A program made the position numbers and the translations under genes. Below the pieces are notes generated by a model that saw only the letters and a program-made list of their open reading frames with translations, made no database searches and was not told the origin of the DNA. This document shows positions 1-7,738 of a stretch of 23,719 nucleotides of DNA, piece by piece. Position 1 is the stretch's first letter. The number at the start of each line of letters is the position of its first letter. The stretch comes from Candidatus Saccharimonadota bacterium (GTDB lineage: Bacteria > Patescibacteriota > Saccharimonadia > Saccharimonadales > Saccharimonadaceae): contig RYWJ01000016.1 of the NCBI GenBank assembly GCA_003979185.1, positions 1 through 23,719 on the forward strand. Direction: 5' to 3'.

Positions 1-2
1 CG

Positions 3-257
3 AGTGATGTCGAGAGGATCATTTGGTTTGATCCAAATCAAGTCTATTTAGAGGAAGAAAATCTCTACCAGTTCACCATGATAATCAACGGTTTGCATTT
101 GCAATCTGCTGGAGCGATCACTGTGAATATGAAGAGATGGAGGAGCGGTCAGATCACCGTGACGAAAAATCCTATGATTGTATCGGATTTAAGCCTTAAA
201 GAGGCTGTCGAGACACTGGTTAAATCAATCGTCAGCTATGCTGACGCTGGAATCTAG
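3..257 (+). CDS. Unknown protein, C-terminal part (5' end outside window)
   Basis: An open frame enters from the left edge and ends at a TAG at 255-257, giving the last 84 residues of a protein. The visible part starts around SDVERIIWFDPN and ends SIVSYADAGI. It is a mixed, soluble-looking alpha/beta sequence with no Cys, no membrane segment and no motif I recognise. A strong intrinsic terminator follows 12 bases after the stop, which supports a real gene end. Function cannot be assigned from this fragment. Confidence 0.6.
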   Translation, partial: SDVERIIWFDPNQVYLEEENLYQFTMIINGLHLQSAGAITVNMKRWRSGQITVTKNPMIVSDLSLKEAVETLVKSIVSYADAGI

Positions 258-269
258 GCTAACCCTTTG

Positions 270-293
270 CCGCCCTTTTTGAGGGCGGTTTTT
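270..293 (+). terminator. Intrinsic terminator of the partial gene
   Basis: A perfect 6-bp GC-only stem, CCGCCC (270-275) with GGGCGG (283-288), is followed directly by TTTTT (289-293). It sits just downstream of the stop codon at 257. Confidence 0.9.
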
Positions 294-388
294 ACGATTG
301 GAAATTGAAAAACTTGGAAGTAGCTGTTTGATTGTGCTTTGCGGTTCAAGCCGCAGGTAGGATTGTAGATAGAGCATCAACAAGGAAA

Positions 389-408
389 GCCACACCCGAA
401 AGTGTGGC
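389..408 (-). terminator. Intrinsic terminator of the minus-strand gene 419-820
   Basis: A perfect 7-bp stem, GCCACAC (389-395) with GTGTGGC (402-408), is read on the minus strand with a short TTT-containing tail (388-384). It lies 10 bases past the stop of the gene at 419-820. Confidence 0.75.
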
Positions 409-418
409 TAAAGGGATA

Positions 419-820
419 CTAGCGCTTGGATGTAATCGGCTTTACGTGTTCTTTGCTATCTTTGGTGGCTCGAAGGACTTCAACGATAGCATTTGTGGCG
501 GTTTCTAAGCTATCTTTGGGGTATCCGGACATAGCGATGTTGTGGCGGATGACGATAAAACCCTTTTGCACCTGTGAGCTGTCGATGATGACAAACTTCT
601 TAGTGTCACGTTCGATCTCGCGGCAGATTCTTTTGAGCGAGATCAGGGTCATATCGTGGGCGATCTCAGGATCAAACCAGAGGTAGTACAGGGAAGATCC
701 GCAGCAATCAAGGACAATGCGTGGCTGCACCGAAATGCAACGCGGGCAATGCGAAGCATTGTGACGCCGTGAAGTCGCCTGCTGCCTCGACTGGTTGGGC
801 TTAGCTTTGCGCCTACTCAT
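419..820 (-). CDS. Hypothetical protein with HCPRC motif
   Basis: 133-residue protein of unknown function. The ATG at 820 is chosen because AAGGAG stands 8 bases upstream; a TTG two codons earlier is less likely. The N-terminus (about 1-26) is basic and Gln/Ser/Arg-rich. It is followed by HCPRC at about residues 25-29 and a CC pair about 14 residues later, so a small metal site or disulfides are possible. The rest is a predicted alpha/beta region (LISLKRICREIERDTKKFVIIDSS). No membrane segment or signal peptide is visible. A possible promoter lies at 901-929 and a terminator at 389-408, so it is probably monocistronic. I do not recognise the family. Confidence 0.65.
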   Translation of the reverse strand: MSRRKAKPNQSRQQATSRRHNASHCPRCISVQPRIVLDCCGSSLYYLWFDPEIAHDMTLISLKRICREIERDTKKFVIIDSSQVQKGFIVIRHNIAMSGYPKDSLETATNAIVEVLRATKDSKEHVKPITSKR

Positions 821-900
821 AATCAACTCTCCTTGTCACGTATTTGGGAGCGCGCTAGCTGTTAAGGTTCAAGGTCTTTTATGCCTCACTTTCATCTGCT

Positions 901-929
901 TGTATAGTGGTAAGCAGTAGTTGCTGTAA
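901..929 (-). promoter_or_regulatory. Possible promoter for the 419-820 gene
   Basis: On the minus strand, TTACAG (929-924), a 17-base spacer, then TATACA (906-901). The implied start is near 894, leaving a leader of about 70 bases. Box quality is moderate. Confidence 0.45.
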
Positions 930-1051
930 TTTTAGCATATTTTAAGGTTCTTGGCTACCAGATTATCGGGCAAGATAAGGACTATAAGATATGTATGGTC
1001 GATTCTATATAACCAGTTCGCGGTGATTAAAGGTCGAACGGGGGAAGCAGA

Positions 1052-1081
1052 TTACCCAAAAATGACCATTTGTGCTATAAT
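1052..1081 (+). promoter_or_regulatory. leuS promoter predicting a leaderless mRNA
   Basis: A consensus -10 TATAAT at 1076-1081 is preceded by TGTGC, the extended -10 context used elsewhere in the window. A weak -35-like TTACCC lies at 1052-1057. The expected start point, 7-8 bases downstream, falls on the ATG of leuS at 1089, and no Shine-Dalgarno sequence precedes that ATG. Confidence 0.7.
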
Positions 1082-1088
1082 TATTAGC

Positions 1089-3995
1089 ATGGAAAGATAT
1101 GACCCACTGAAAATCGAACAAAAATGGCAAAAAATTTGGGACGAAACTAAGGCTTTTCAGGCTGGACCGATTGATGAGTCGCAACCAAAAATGTATCTTG
1201 CTGAGATGTTCCCGTATCCGTCGGCGATTGGTTTGCACGTGGGTCACGTTCGCAATTTTACGATTGTAGACGTTTTGACGAGGTTTTATACACAGCAACG
1301 CATGAACGTTTTGCGTCCATTTGGCTATGATACTTTTGGATTGCCAGCAGAGAATTTTGCGATTAAGACGGGGATTTCGCCGCAAAGTGCTACCGAAACC
1401 AATATTCAGAACTTCCGCAAACAAGCCAAGAAGCTAGGCTATGCGATCGACTGGGATCGGGAGATTAATACTTCCAGCCCAGAGTACTATAAGTGGACTC
1501 AGTGGTGTTTTTTGCAGTTGTACAAGGCTGGTTTAGCTTATCAGAAAGAGAGTTATCAGTGGTGGTGCCCAGTTGACCAGACGGTGCTAGCGAATGAGCA
1601 AGTTGAGAACGGTTGCTGCTGGCGCTGTGGCACTGAAGTCCAGAAAAAGAAAATGAAGCAATGGTTTTTCAAGATTACTGACTATGCTGATGAATTGCTT
1701 GACGATATTGATCAGCTTGATTGGCCAGATAAAATCAAAACCATGCAAAAGAATTGGATCGGTCGTAGCGAAGGTGCCGAGGTTAAGTTTGAAATTGCTG
1801 GCGGCAAACTTGACGATGAAGTTATCGAATTTATCGATGAGGATGCGCCACGCGATGACGAACCTTTCGAGGAGCGTCAAGCTATTTACGCCATGGTTTT
1901 CGATCCAAGGACCGAGAAATATCTCATGATTAGTTTCCACACTATGGATTGCGTCGCGCCAGTTACTGGTGGGATTGAAGACGGCGATAAAGATATTGAA
2001 GCTACCGCTCGCCGCGAAGTGCTTGAAGAGACTGGCTATAAGAACCTTCGCTTTGAAGGAATTCTAGGTAAATATCATAGTAAATTCCATCACGGCAGTA
2101 AAAAGGTTAATCGCAGTCTCCATGCTACGCAAATCTATTTTACTCTAATTGATGATGAGCGCGAGCCAATGTCAGACCAAGAAAAATCCATTCAAGAGCC
2201 ACTTTGGCTAACCAAAGAAGAATTTTTAAATCATCCCAGCGCCCACACTAAACAAGAATTCCAGCTAGCTCTAGATCGCATCGCTGCGTTAAATCAGTCT
2301 CAGATTACTGTCTTTACCACGCGTCCAGATACGATTTTTGGTGCAACTTTCTTGGTTTTGGCGCCAGAGCACCCATTGATTAAGGATCTAGTCAATGATA
2401 ATACTCGTGAGGAGATTGAGAAATATTGTCAGACGGCTTTGAAAAAGTCCGAGATTGAGCGTCAGGAAAATAAGGAAAAAACTGGCGTTTTCACTGGTAG
2501 TTACGCTATCAACCCCGCTACTGGGGTAAAAATGCCGATCTGGGTGTCGGATTATGTTTTGATGGGGTACGGTACGGGGGCAATTATGGCTGTACCAGCA
2601 CACGACGAACGAGATTTTGAGTTCGCTGAAAAATTTGACCTACCGATCAAAGAAGTGATTGAAAAACCTGAGAATAGTGATGACGACGAGCGTTGCTATC
2701 ATGGCGAAGGTGTGTTGGTGAACTCCGAGCAGTTCAATGGCACGCGTAGCGAAGATGCGCGCGAGCAAATTGTGGCTTGGTTGGAAGAGCGAGGGCTCGG
2801 GATGAAGAAAGTTACCTACAAGATGCGTGACTGGTTAATCTCGCGGCAGCGCTATTGGGGTTGTCCGATTCCGATCGCTTATGATAAAAATGGCAATCCT
2901 CATCCGATTCCAGAGGATCAGCTACCAGTAGTAATCCCAGAAGTGGAGGATTATAAGCCAGATAGTACGGGACGTTCGGCGCTTGCTAAGGCAGAAGATT
3001 GGCTGAAGGTTACGATCGACGGGGAAGAAATGACCCGCGAAACTGATACATTGGATGGTTATGCTTGCTCGAGCTGGTATTTGTGGCGTTATGTCAGTCC
3101 ACATGATGATCAGGCGGCCTGGGATCAAGAAGCCGTGAAATACTGGGCGCCAACCGATATCTATTGCGGTGGTGACCATGCCGTTGCACACCTGTTGTAT
3201 GTGAGATTCTGGTGCAAGTTCTTTGCCGACCAGGGTTATTTACCATTTCGTGAGCCAGTGAAAAAGTTGCTTTATAATGGTTACATCAATGGTACTGATG
3301 GTAAAAAAATGAGTAAGTCAAAGGGCAACGGCGTCGATCCACTAGAGGTCATCAATAGCGGCTATGGCGCCGATACTCTACGGACATACGAAATGTTCAT
3401 CGGTCCGTATGATCAAGACGCCACTTGGAATACCGAAACTATCGGTGGAGTGTATCGTTTCTTGAACCGTTGCTGGAACCTTTGCATGGACATCGTGGAT
3501 GCGACTACCGACCACAGTGATGCAAAGACTGTATCGGCAGAACGCACTGCGATTTTGCGAAATAAGACTATCAAAAAAGTCACTGAGGATATCCACCGTC
3601 AAGGTTTCAATACTGCCGTGGCGGCTTTGATGGAATATGTCAATGAGTTATATAAAGTTGGTGCAAGTCTGGAAGATAAGGTCGCTCTAGCGAAGATGCT
3701 GAAACCGTTTGCGCCGCATCTTGGTGCGGAGCTCCTGGAGCGCCTAGATAGTGATGATGAATGGCCACGTTGGGATAAGACCAAATTAGTGGACGAAGAA
3801 GTCGAGATGGTCGTGCAAGTCAATGGTAAATTGCGCGCGCGCATCGCAGTGTCTTTTGACGTAATTGGCGATGAGGAAAAGATGCAAGAGTTAGCCTTTG
3901 CTGAGGAAAATGTCAAACGTTTCACCGAGGGTAAGGAAATCCGAAAAATCATTATTCCGAAAGGTGCGAAATTAATCAATATTGTCGCTGTTTAA
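1089..3995 (+). CDS. leuS: Leucyl-tRNA synthetase with Nudix-like insertion
   Basis: Charges tRNA-Leu with leucine in the cytoplasm (class Ia synthetase), 968 residues. Start MERYDPLKIEQKWQ matches the family N-terminus; the open frame further upstream is not conserved-looking. Visible motifs: HVGH at 50-53, KMSKS at 740-744, a zinc-knuckle with CPVDQTVLANEQV and CWRCG, WIGRSEG, the editing-domain TTRPDT at 410-415, and GYGTGAIMAVPAHDERD. About 150 extra residues (roughly 250-402) interrupt the CP1 editing domain just before TTRPDT and carry a Nudix box at 294-317. In that box REVLEETGY is intact, but the first Glu of the signature is Lys301. The leucine-specific domain that precedes KMSKS in E. 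coli appears to be missing. Monocistronic, ending at a terminator at 4042-4072. Confidence 0.97.
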   Translation: MERYDPLKIEQKWQKIWDETKAFQAGPIDESQPKMYLAEMFPYPSAIGLHVGHVRNFTIVDVLTRFYTQQRMNVLRPFGYDTFGLPAENFAIKTGISPQSATETNIQNFRKQAKKLGYAIDWDREINTSSPEYYKWTQWCFLQLYKAGLAYQKESYQWWCPVDQTVLANEQVENGCCWRCGTEVQKKKMKQWFFKITDYADELLDDIDQLDWPDKIKTMQKNWIGRSEGAEVKFEIAGGKLDDEVIEFIDEDAPRDDEPFEERQAIYAMVFDPRTEKYLMISFHTMDCVAPVTGGIEDGDKDIEATARREVLEETGYKNLRFEGILGKYHSKFHHGSKKVNRSLHATQIYFTLIDDEREPMSDQEKSIQEPLWLTKEEFLNHPSAHTKQEFQLALDRIAALNQSQITVFTTRPDTIFGATFLVLAPEHPLIKDLVNDNTREEIEKYCQTALKKSEIERQENKEKTGVFTGSYAINPATGVKMPIWVSDYVLMGYGTGAIMAVPAHDERDFEFAEKFDLPIKEVIEKPENSDDDERCYHGEGVLVNSEQFNGTRSEDAREQIVAWLEERGLGMKKVTYKMRDWLISRQRYWGCPIPIAYDKNGNPHPIPEDQLPVVIPEVEDYKPDSTGRSALAKAEDWLKVTIDGEEMTRETDTLDGYACSSWYLWRYVSPHDDQAAWDQEAVKYWAPTDIYCGGDHAVAHLLYVRFWCKFFADQGYLPFREPVKKLLYNGYINGTDGKKMSKSKGNGVDPLEVINSGYGADTLRTYEMFIGPYDQDATWNTETIGGVYRFLNRCWNLCMDIVDATTDHSDAKTVSAERTAILRNKTIKKVTEDIHRQGFNTAVAALMEYVNELYKVGASLEDKVALAKMLKPFAPHLGAELLERLDSDDEWPRWDKTKLVDEEVEMVVQVNGKLRARIAVSFDVIGDEEKMQELAFAEENVKRFTEGKEIRKIIIPKGAKLINIVAV

Positions 3996-4041
3996 GTGAT
4001 CGCAAAATGCTAGTTGACTAGTATCGTCATAATCTAAACAA

Positions 4042-4072
4042 AAAACTCCAGGTGAGAAACATCTGGAGTTTT
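4042..4072. terminator. leuS terminator, bidirectional
   Basis: Stem AAAACTCCAG (4042-4051) with CTGGAGTTTT (4063-4072). A T-run on the + strand and an A-run upstream let it work in both directions. It lies about 50 bases after the leuS stop. Confidence 0.85.
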
Positions 4073-4091
4073 GGCTTAGCTAGATGGAAAA

Positions 4092-4111
4092 GCCTCCCCC
4101 GAAGGGGAGGC
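4092..4111 (-). terminator. Terminator of the secreted protein gene 4195-5061
   Basis: Perfect 8-bp stem GCCTCCCC (4092-4099) with GGGGAGGC (4104-4111). Read on the minus strand it is followed by TTTTCC. Confidence 0.85.
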
Positions 4112-4194
4112 TCGCCACGTTTGGTGGCAAAAGAACATGGAAATGGTTGCAGCGATGTGGCGGTTCAGCTTTATACGCCGGAACATCACCGATG

Positions 4195-5061
4195 TTAACT
4201 GAGGGCCGTGAAAACGGCGTTGTTCAGATACTCGACGAAGTCGGGATAGTAGCTGCTGGCCGCCCAGGCCAAGGTCTTGCGGTACTCGCTCAGCTGTCTA
4301 GCATTGAACTGCCGTTCCAGCGAAGCTGCGTCAGTAGTGAGACCCACGAACGGACTCATGGCATCTTCGATGGCGCGTACTGCCCGGAACTCGACAATCT
4401 TGTCCGCATTCCGAAGGAGTGTGCTGGTACTGCAGGTCTTGTAGGGCTCTGCATTCTTCGGATCCAGTTCAATGAGAATCTCGCGCAGGCGGGCTCCAGT
4501 CAAAACGTGACTGGCGTAGTATTCGACATACGTCGCGAGGTCGGCGGTATCACGATACTCCACCGTTTTGCGAATGTAGGCCAAAGCCTGTTCCGCCGTG
4601 GTGCAATTGCGATTGATATAATCACGGGTCGTCATGGTGAGATGCTGCCAGATCGGGGCAATCTGATCGTTGTGGACATACTGCCCCAGTGCAGCGATGG
4701 TATTGCTGGCGCGGAAGAGCGTGATCTCGTTGCGCAGACTGTATACAGTCTGACATTTGTCGAGCAACAGGGAGATTTTGCTGGCGTCGCTCAGTGCGTA
4801 GGTATACACGCATGCTCTAAGGCTGTGGTCATAATAGGAACCCGTCTGTACCAGCGTCAGCTGGCCGTTATTAGCGGTAGGGACCGCCGCCGGATCGTAA
4901 TAGTAGGAATCCGGCACCGCATACGAATCGTACGAATCACTGGGATAGGGATCGTTGGGATAAATCTTGGGTTCGGCCGCAAAAGCGGTCATACTGAGGC
5001 TGCAGAGGGTCAGGATCACCAGGAACAGGGGGAGGGCGCGTTTGATCAGTCTTCTCTTCAT
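4195..5061 (-). CDS. Secreted protein of unknown function
   Basis: 288 residues. The ATG at 5061 is chosen because AAAGGAG lies 7 bases upstream and the protein then begins with a classic signal peptide: MKRRLIKR, a hydrophobic core to about residue 25, and a likely cleavage after AFA (around 28). The mature part opens with a Tyr/Asp/Pro/Ser-rich linker (about 33-60). A largely helical domain with four Cys follows (in RACVYTY, DKCQTVYS, NRNCTTAE, KTCSTST), which could form disulfides outside the cell. Family not recognised. The gene is visibly more GC-rich (CTG, GCC, GCG codons) than the genes around it, which hints at separate origin. It has its own promoter, 5' hairpin and terminator. A long opposite-strand frame here is taken as a shadow. 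Confidence 0.8.
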   Translation of the reverse strand: MKRRLIKRALPLFLVILTLCSLSMTAFAAEPKIYPNDPYPSDSYDSYAVPDSYYYDPAAVPTANNGQLTLVQTGSYYDHSLRACVYTYALSDASKISLLLDKCQTVYSLRNEITLFRASNTIAALGQYVHNDQIAPIWQHLTMTTRDYINRNCTTAEQALAYIRKTVEYRDTADLATYVEYYASHVLTGARLREILIELDPKNAEPYKTCSTSTLLRNADKIVEFRAVRAIEDAMSPFVGLTTDAASLERQFNARQLSEYRKTLAWAASSYYPDFVEYLNNAVFTALS

Positions 5062-5099
5062 GACTAATCTCCTTTCATTTCCAAATTGTTTAAGGTACG

Positions 5100-5156
5100 T
5101 TAAGACGCAAGAATGCATCTTAAAGAGAGTATATCACCTATTCTGTTTATAGTCAA
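5100..5156 (-). promoter_or_regulatory. Promoter and 5'-end hairpin of the secreted protein gene
   Basis: Minus strand: TTGACT (5156-5151), a 17-base spacer, then TATACT (5133-5128) with an extended -10 TGA just before it. The start point is near 5121. The first transcribed bases form a 9-bp stem with one G-U pair (5123-5115 with 5108-5100, 6-base loop), placing a hairpin at the mRNA 5' end. Confidence 0.85.
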
Positions 5157-5246
5157 GAGCGGTTTTGGTTTGATCAATCCTATAATGAAGAGCAGCTTTA
5201 GATTAATAAACATCGTGGTCAAAGAGCAATTTTGGATCAGTAAGCC
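5155..5246. repeat. Three degenerate direct repeats, 33-34 base period
   Basis: AAGAGC followed by a similar T-rich stretch recurs at 5155, 5188 and 5222 (each about 24 bases, loosely conserved beyond AAGAGC). The first copy abuts the -35 box of the minus-strand promoter. This could be a small protein-binding array. The remainder of the 455-base divergent gap is AT-rich, with no gene seen. Confidence 0.35.
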
Positions 5247-5358
5247 TAAATTTCAAACAGGGGAGTGATCTGCACCAGCTAGACCATATCATATACTTGC
5301 TTTTGAAACAAAAAGTACCTATAAACATTGATTATTGTTGCAAAAAGCGTAAAAAGTA

Positions 5359-5414
5359 TTGACTTTTTGAACAATGTGTGCTACAATAGGAACATAACCT
5401 TAAGAATTTAAGGT
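5359..5414 (+). promoter_or_regulatory. Promoter and 5'-end hairpin of the LPNTG protein gene
   Basis: TTGACT (5359-5364), a 17-base spacer, then TACAAT (5382-5387), with start near 5394. A perfect 7-bp hairpin follows at once: ACCTTAA (5397-5403) with TTAAGGT (5408-5414). The roughly 120-base leader holds a second inverted repeat, TATCGTT (5420-5426) with AACGATA (5448-5454). The ribosome site AAGGAG lies at 5503-5508. Confidence 0.88.
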
Positions 5415-5516
5415 GAATGTATCGTTTTGTGTTGCAAAATAGCGACGAACGATAGATAACTAGTGAAGCTCAGGCTGAACTGGTGGGTTAAAAGAATTAA
5501 TTAAGGAGAATAATAA

Positions 5517-7094
5517 ATGCGTAAAGTATTTAAAAACACCCTAGCGATTGCTGCTAGTATGGCAGCCGTAGCGGCGGGCGTCGCAACGACTCCGTCATTA
5601 AGTTCTGCTTGGGGTGACAACGGTGGTGGTCGTCGTGGTTATACGATTGACCAGATCAATCATGGAGTTTTGGGCAACAAAATTGTCTTTAACTCAATTA
5701 CGGATAGCGTGATCGGCAGCGAAAAGAACTTCGTAGGCGCACGCGAGAAGACCGGCGTTAATGCTGGTGCAGCTAACGTCTGGAATGGTAATGATATTAC
5801 CGTCAAAGATGGTCAAGAATATTTGATTCGTCTTTATGTTCATAATAACAACCCGAATGGTACGAAGGCAGTTTCGCGTAATACACGTGTAGCGTTCAAC
5901 CTTCCGACCACTTCGGCGAAGCAAGTTCAAGTGAATGGTTTTATTTTCTCGGATAACGCTTCCCCGACGGAATATTGGGATTATGTGAACTTTAATAGTG
6001 ACCAGGCTTTCCACTTGGAATACGTCTATGGCTCTGCACTGTTAGAAAATAATGGTATTGGTGCTAATGGTGGTATTAAACTTGGTGATGAAATTGTCAC
6101 TAAAGCCGCTTCTGAACACGGTGTTCAGATTGGTTATGACAAGCTTGATGGTAACGTGCCGGGTTGTTTTACCTACGCTAGCTACGTAACTATTCGAGTC
6201 AAAGCGGTGTTTGATACCAGCTATACAATTACCCAAAAAGTTCGTCTTCAGGGTGATAATACCTGGCACACAAGCGTAAATGCTAAAGTTGGTGATAAGG
6301 TCGAGCTACAAACAGCTTATGTCAATACCGATTCATCGGAACAGCGTAATGTGACGATTAAGTCGATCTTGCCAAAGAATTTGCGCTATGTACCAGATAC
6401 GACAAAACTATTTAACTCTAACCACCCGAATGGTATGAATATTCTGACCAACTCGGTGACAGACTATGGTATTAATATTGGTCACTATATGCCAAAAGCT
6501 AACGCGTATGTGCGCTTTACGGCGGAAGTTGTCGATAATAGCTTGCAGTGTGGTTCAAACACTTTAGTTGACTGGACGCAAGGTAGCGTCGGTAAGAAAA
6601 CTATCCAAGATTATGCTACTGTGGTAGTTAATAAGGCTTGTACGCCAACCCCACAGCCAAAGGAATACAAGGTTCGCGTGAATTACGTTTACGAGGATAC
6701 TGGTAAGCAAGCAGCCGATCCGTATGTTGGTCGCTACTTGGCGGGTGATTCATTCACCGTAAAATCACCAATTATTAGTGGATATACTGCTAGCACCGAG
6801 TCGATCAGTGCAACGGTAACCGATCGTGATTTGGAATATACGGTTAAGTATAGTCAGGTTAAGCCTGGGGAACCGGATCCAGATCCAGTACCAGATCCAG
6901 AACCAGAACCAATTCCAACACCGGAGCCAGAAGAGCCAGATATGCCGACTCCAATTACTCCTGAACCAGAGCAACCAAAGGTTGATCTACCAAATACTGG
7001 TCCAGGTGCCGTAACAGGTAGTGTAATCGCTCTTGGCTCGATCGCTACGTCTGCTGGTTATTATGTAGCTAGCCGTCGCGCATTACGTAAATAA
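5517..7094 (+). CDS. LPxTG-type wall-anchored surface protein with MucBP-like repeat
   Basis: 525 residues. ATG at 5517 with AAGGAG 8 bases upstream. Signal peptide about 1-31 (MRKVFKNTLAIAAS...SSA). Residues about 35-375 form a large extracellular region with features of DUF11-type stalk domains (for example NVTIKSILPKNLRYVPDT). Residues about 382-443 resemble a MucBP/mucin-binding repeat (VNYVYEDTGK, GYTASTESISATVTDRD, YTVKYS). A Pro/Asp/Glu-rich spacer covers about 449-488. The sorting signal follows: LPNTG at 491-495, a hydrophobic segment, and a basic tail RRALRK. This order is known from sortase substrates that display adhesins. Adhesion to a host bacterium or to mucin is inference. No sortase gene is in the window. 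It converges on the pilin gene, with a shared terminator between them. Confidence 0.9.
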   Translation: MRKVFKNTLAIAASMAAVAAGVATTPSLSSAWGDNGGGRRGYTIDQINHGVLGNKIVFNSITDSVIGSEKNFVGAREKTGVNAGAANVWNGNDITVKDGQEYLIRLYVHNNNPNGTKAVSRNTRVAFNLPTTSAKQVQVNGFIFSDNASPTEYWDYVNFNSDQAFHLEYVYGSALLENNGIGANGGIKLGDEIVTKAASEHGVQIGYDKLDGNVPGCFTYASYVTIRVKAVFDTSYTITQKVRLQGDNTWHTSVNAKVGDKVELQTAYVNTDSSEQRNVTIKSILPKNLRYVPDTTKLFNSNHPNGMNILTNSVTDYGINIGHYMPKANAYVRFTAEVVDNSLQCGSNTLVDWTQGSVGKKTIQDYATVVVNKACTPTPQPKEYKVRVNYVYEDTGKQAADPYVGRYLAGDSFTVKSPIISGYTASTESISATVTDRDLEYTVKYSQVKPGEPDPDPVPDPEPEPIPTPEPEEPDMPTPITPEPEQPKVDLPNTGPGAVTGSVIALGSIATSAGYYVASRRALRK

Positions 7095-7110
7095 TAACTT
7101 TAATCTAACA

Positions 7111-7137
7111 AAAATCCCCCTAGACTGGGGGATTTTT
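7111..7137. terminator. Bidirectional terminator between LPNTG gene and pilin gene
   Basis: Stem AAAATCCCCC (7111-7120) with GGGGGATTTT (7127-7136), flanked by a T-run on the + side and an A-run on the other, between convergent genes. Confidence 0.9.
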
Positions 7138-7155
7138 GGCTGTGAACTAATTTAT

Positions 7156-7569
7156 CTACTCCGCACTAAATACGCTCTTAAGCACAAAGTTCACAATCGC
7201 AAAGGCTAGTAAGGCTACAACTAGGCCTACGACACCATAGAGAATAGTATTGCGAGCTTTAGTAACTTTAGCACTATCACCTTGTGAGGTAATGAAACTA
7301 ATACCACCCATGATCATCATGATGACGGCTACAAAGCCTACGATACCAATAATAACATTGATGATGGTGTTGACTACACCCATAAGATCGGCTTTGTTGC
7401 TTGGGTTATCAGCAAAGGTATCACATTCTGATAGATCGCTTACATAAGTATTGGTTGCAACACAATAGTATGCACCATCAGCATAAGCTGCTGGTGACAT
7501 GCTAGCAAGAGCGCTCATACCACATACAGTAAGTAATGCTGCCACTACATTTAATAATAGCTTTTTCAT
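7156..7569 (-). CDS. VirB2/TrbC-type pilin (T4SS pilin family)
   Basis: 137 residues. ATG at 7569 with GGGAG 7 bases upstream. Signal peptide about 1-31 (MKKLLLNVVAALLTVCGMSALASMSPAAYA). A short extracellular stretch with two Cys (YYCVATN, SECDTF) follows. Then two hydrophobic helices (about 65-90 and 107-131) are separated by the polar turn SQGDSAKVTKARNTILYG. This two-helix hairpin with GGISFITSQGD is characteristic of the T4SS pilin-like proteins common in CPR bacteria. It may build a pilus or a conjugation-like channel subunit in the membrane. It stands alone here with no VirB4/VirB6 partner, so any role is inferred from family. It has a promoter upstream and a shared terminator at 7111-7137. 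Confidence 0.85.
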   Translation of the reverse strand: MKKLLLNVVAALLTVCGMSALASMSPAAYADGAYYCVATNTYVSDLSECDTFADNPSNKADLMGVVNTIINVIIGIVGFVAVIMMIMGGISFITSQGDSAKVTKARNTILYGVVGLVVALLAFAIVNFVLKSVFSAE

Positions 7570-7605
7570 TAATATCTCCCATTAAGTTTTCTACTCTTAG
7601 TTGGT

Positions 7606-7611
7606 ATTATA
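7606..7611 (-). promoter_or_regulatory. -10 box of the pilin gene
   Basis: TATAAT on the minus strand at 7611-7606, in a TGTGTTA context, with start near 7599 and a leader of about 30 bases. No good -35 box is seen, consistent with extended -10 use. Confidence 0.6.
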
Positions 7612-7673
7612 TAACACATTGTCAGAAAAAACTAGATTGACTATGGTTAAACGAGAAAAATTAAGAATAACTC

Positions 7674-7702
7674 TTGTCAGATATTTAGCAATATGATAAA
7701 AT
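7674..7702 (+). promoter_or_regulatory. Promoter of the rpmF-nusB-nudix-rnc operon
   Basis: TTGTCA (7674-7679), a 17-base spacer, then TAAAAT (7697-7702), with an extended -10 TG at 7694-7695. Start near 7709; AAGGAG at 7729-7734 precedes the first gene. Confidence 0.8.
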
Positions 7703-7738
7703 TAGACGTAGATTTATATATAATTGTTAAGGAGTATT

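Noticed and set aside
951..1088. N-terminal extension of LeuRS
   Set aside because: The family start is MERYDPLKIEQKWQ at 1089; the extension contains the promoter and has no conserved features.
4084..5067. Long + strand open frame opposite the secreted protein gene
   Set aside because: The minus strand has a signal peptide, ribosome site, promoter and terminator. The + frame has none of these and begins inside a terminator hairpin.
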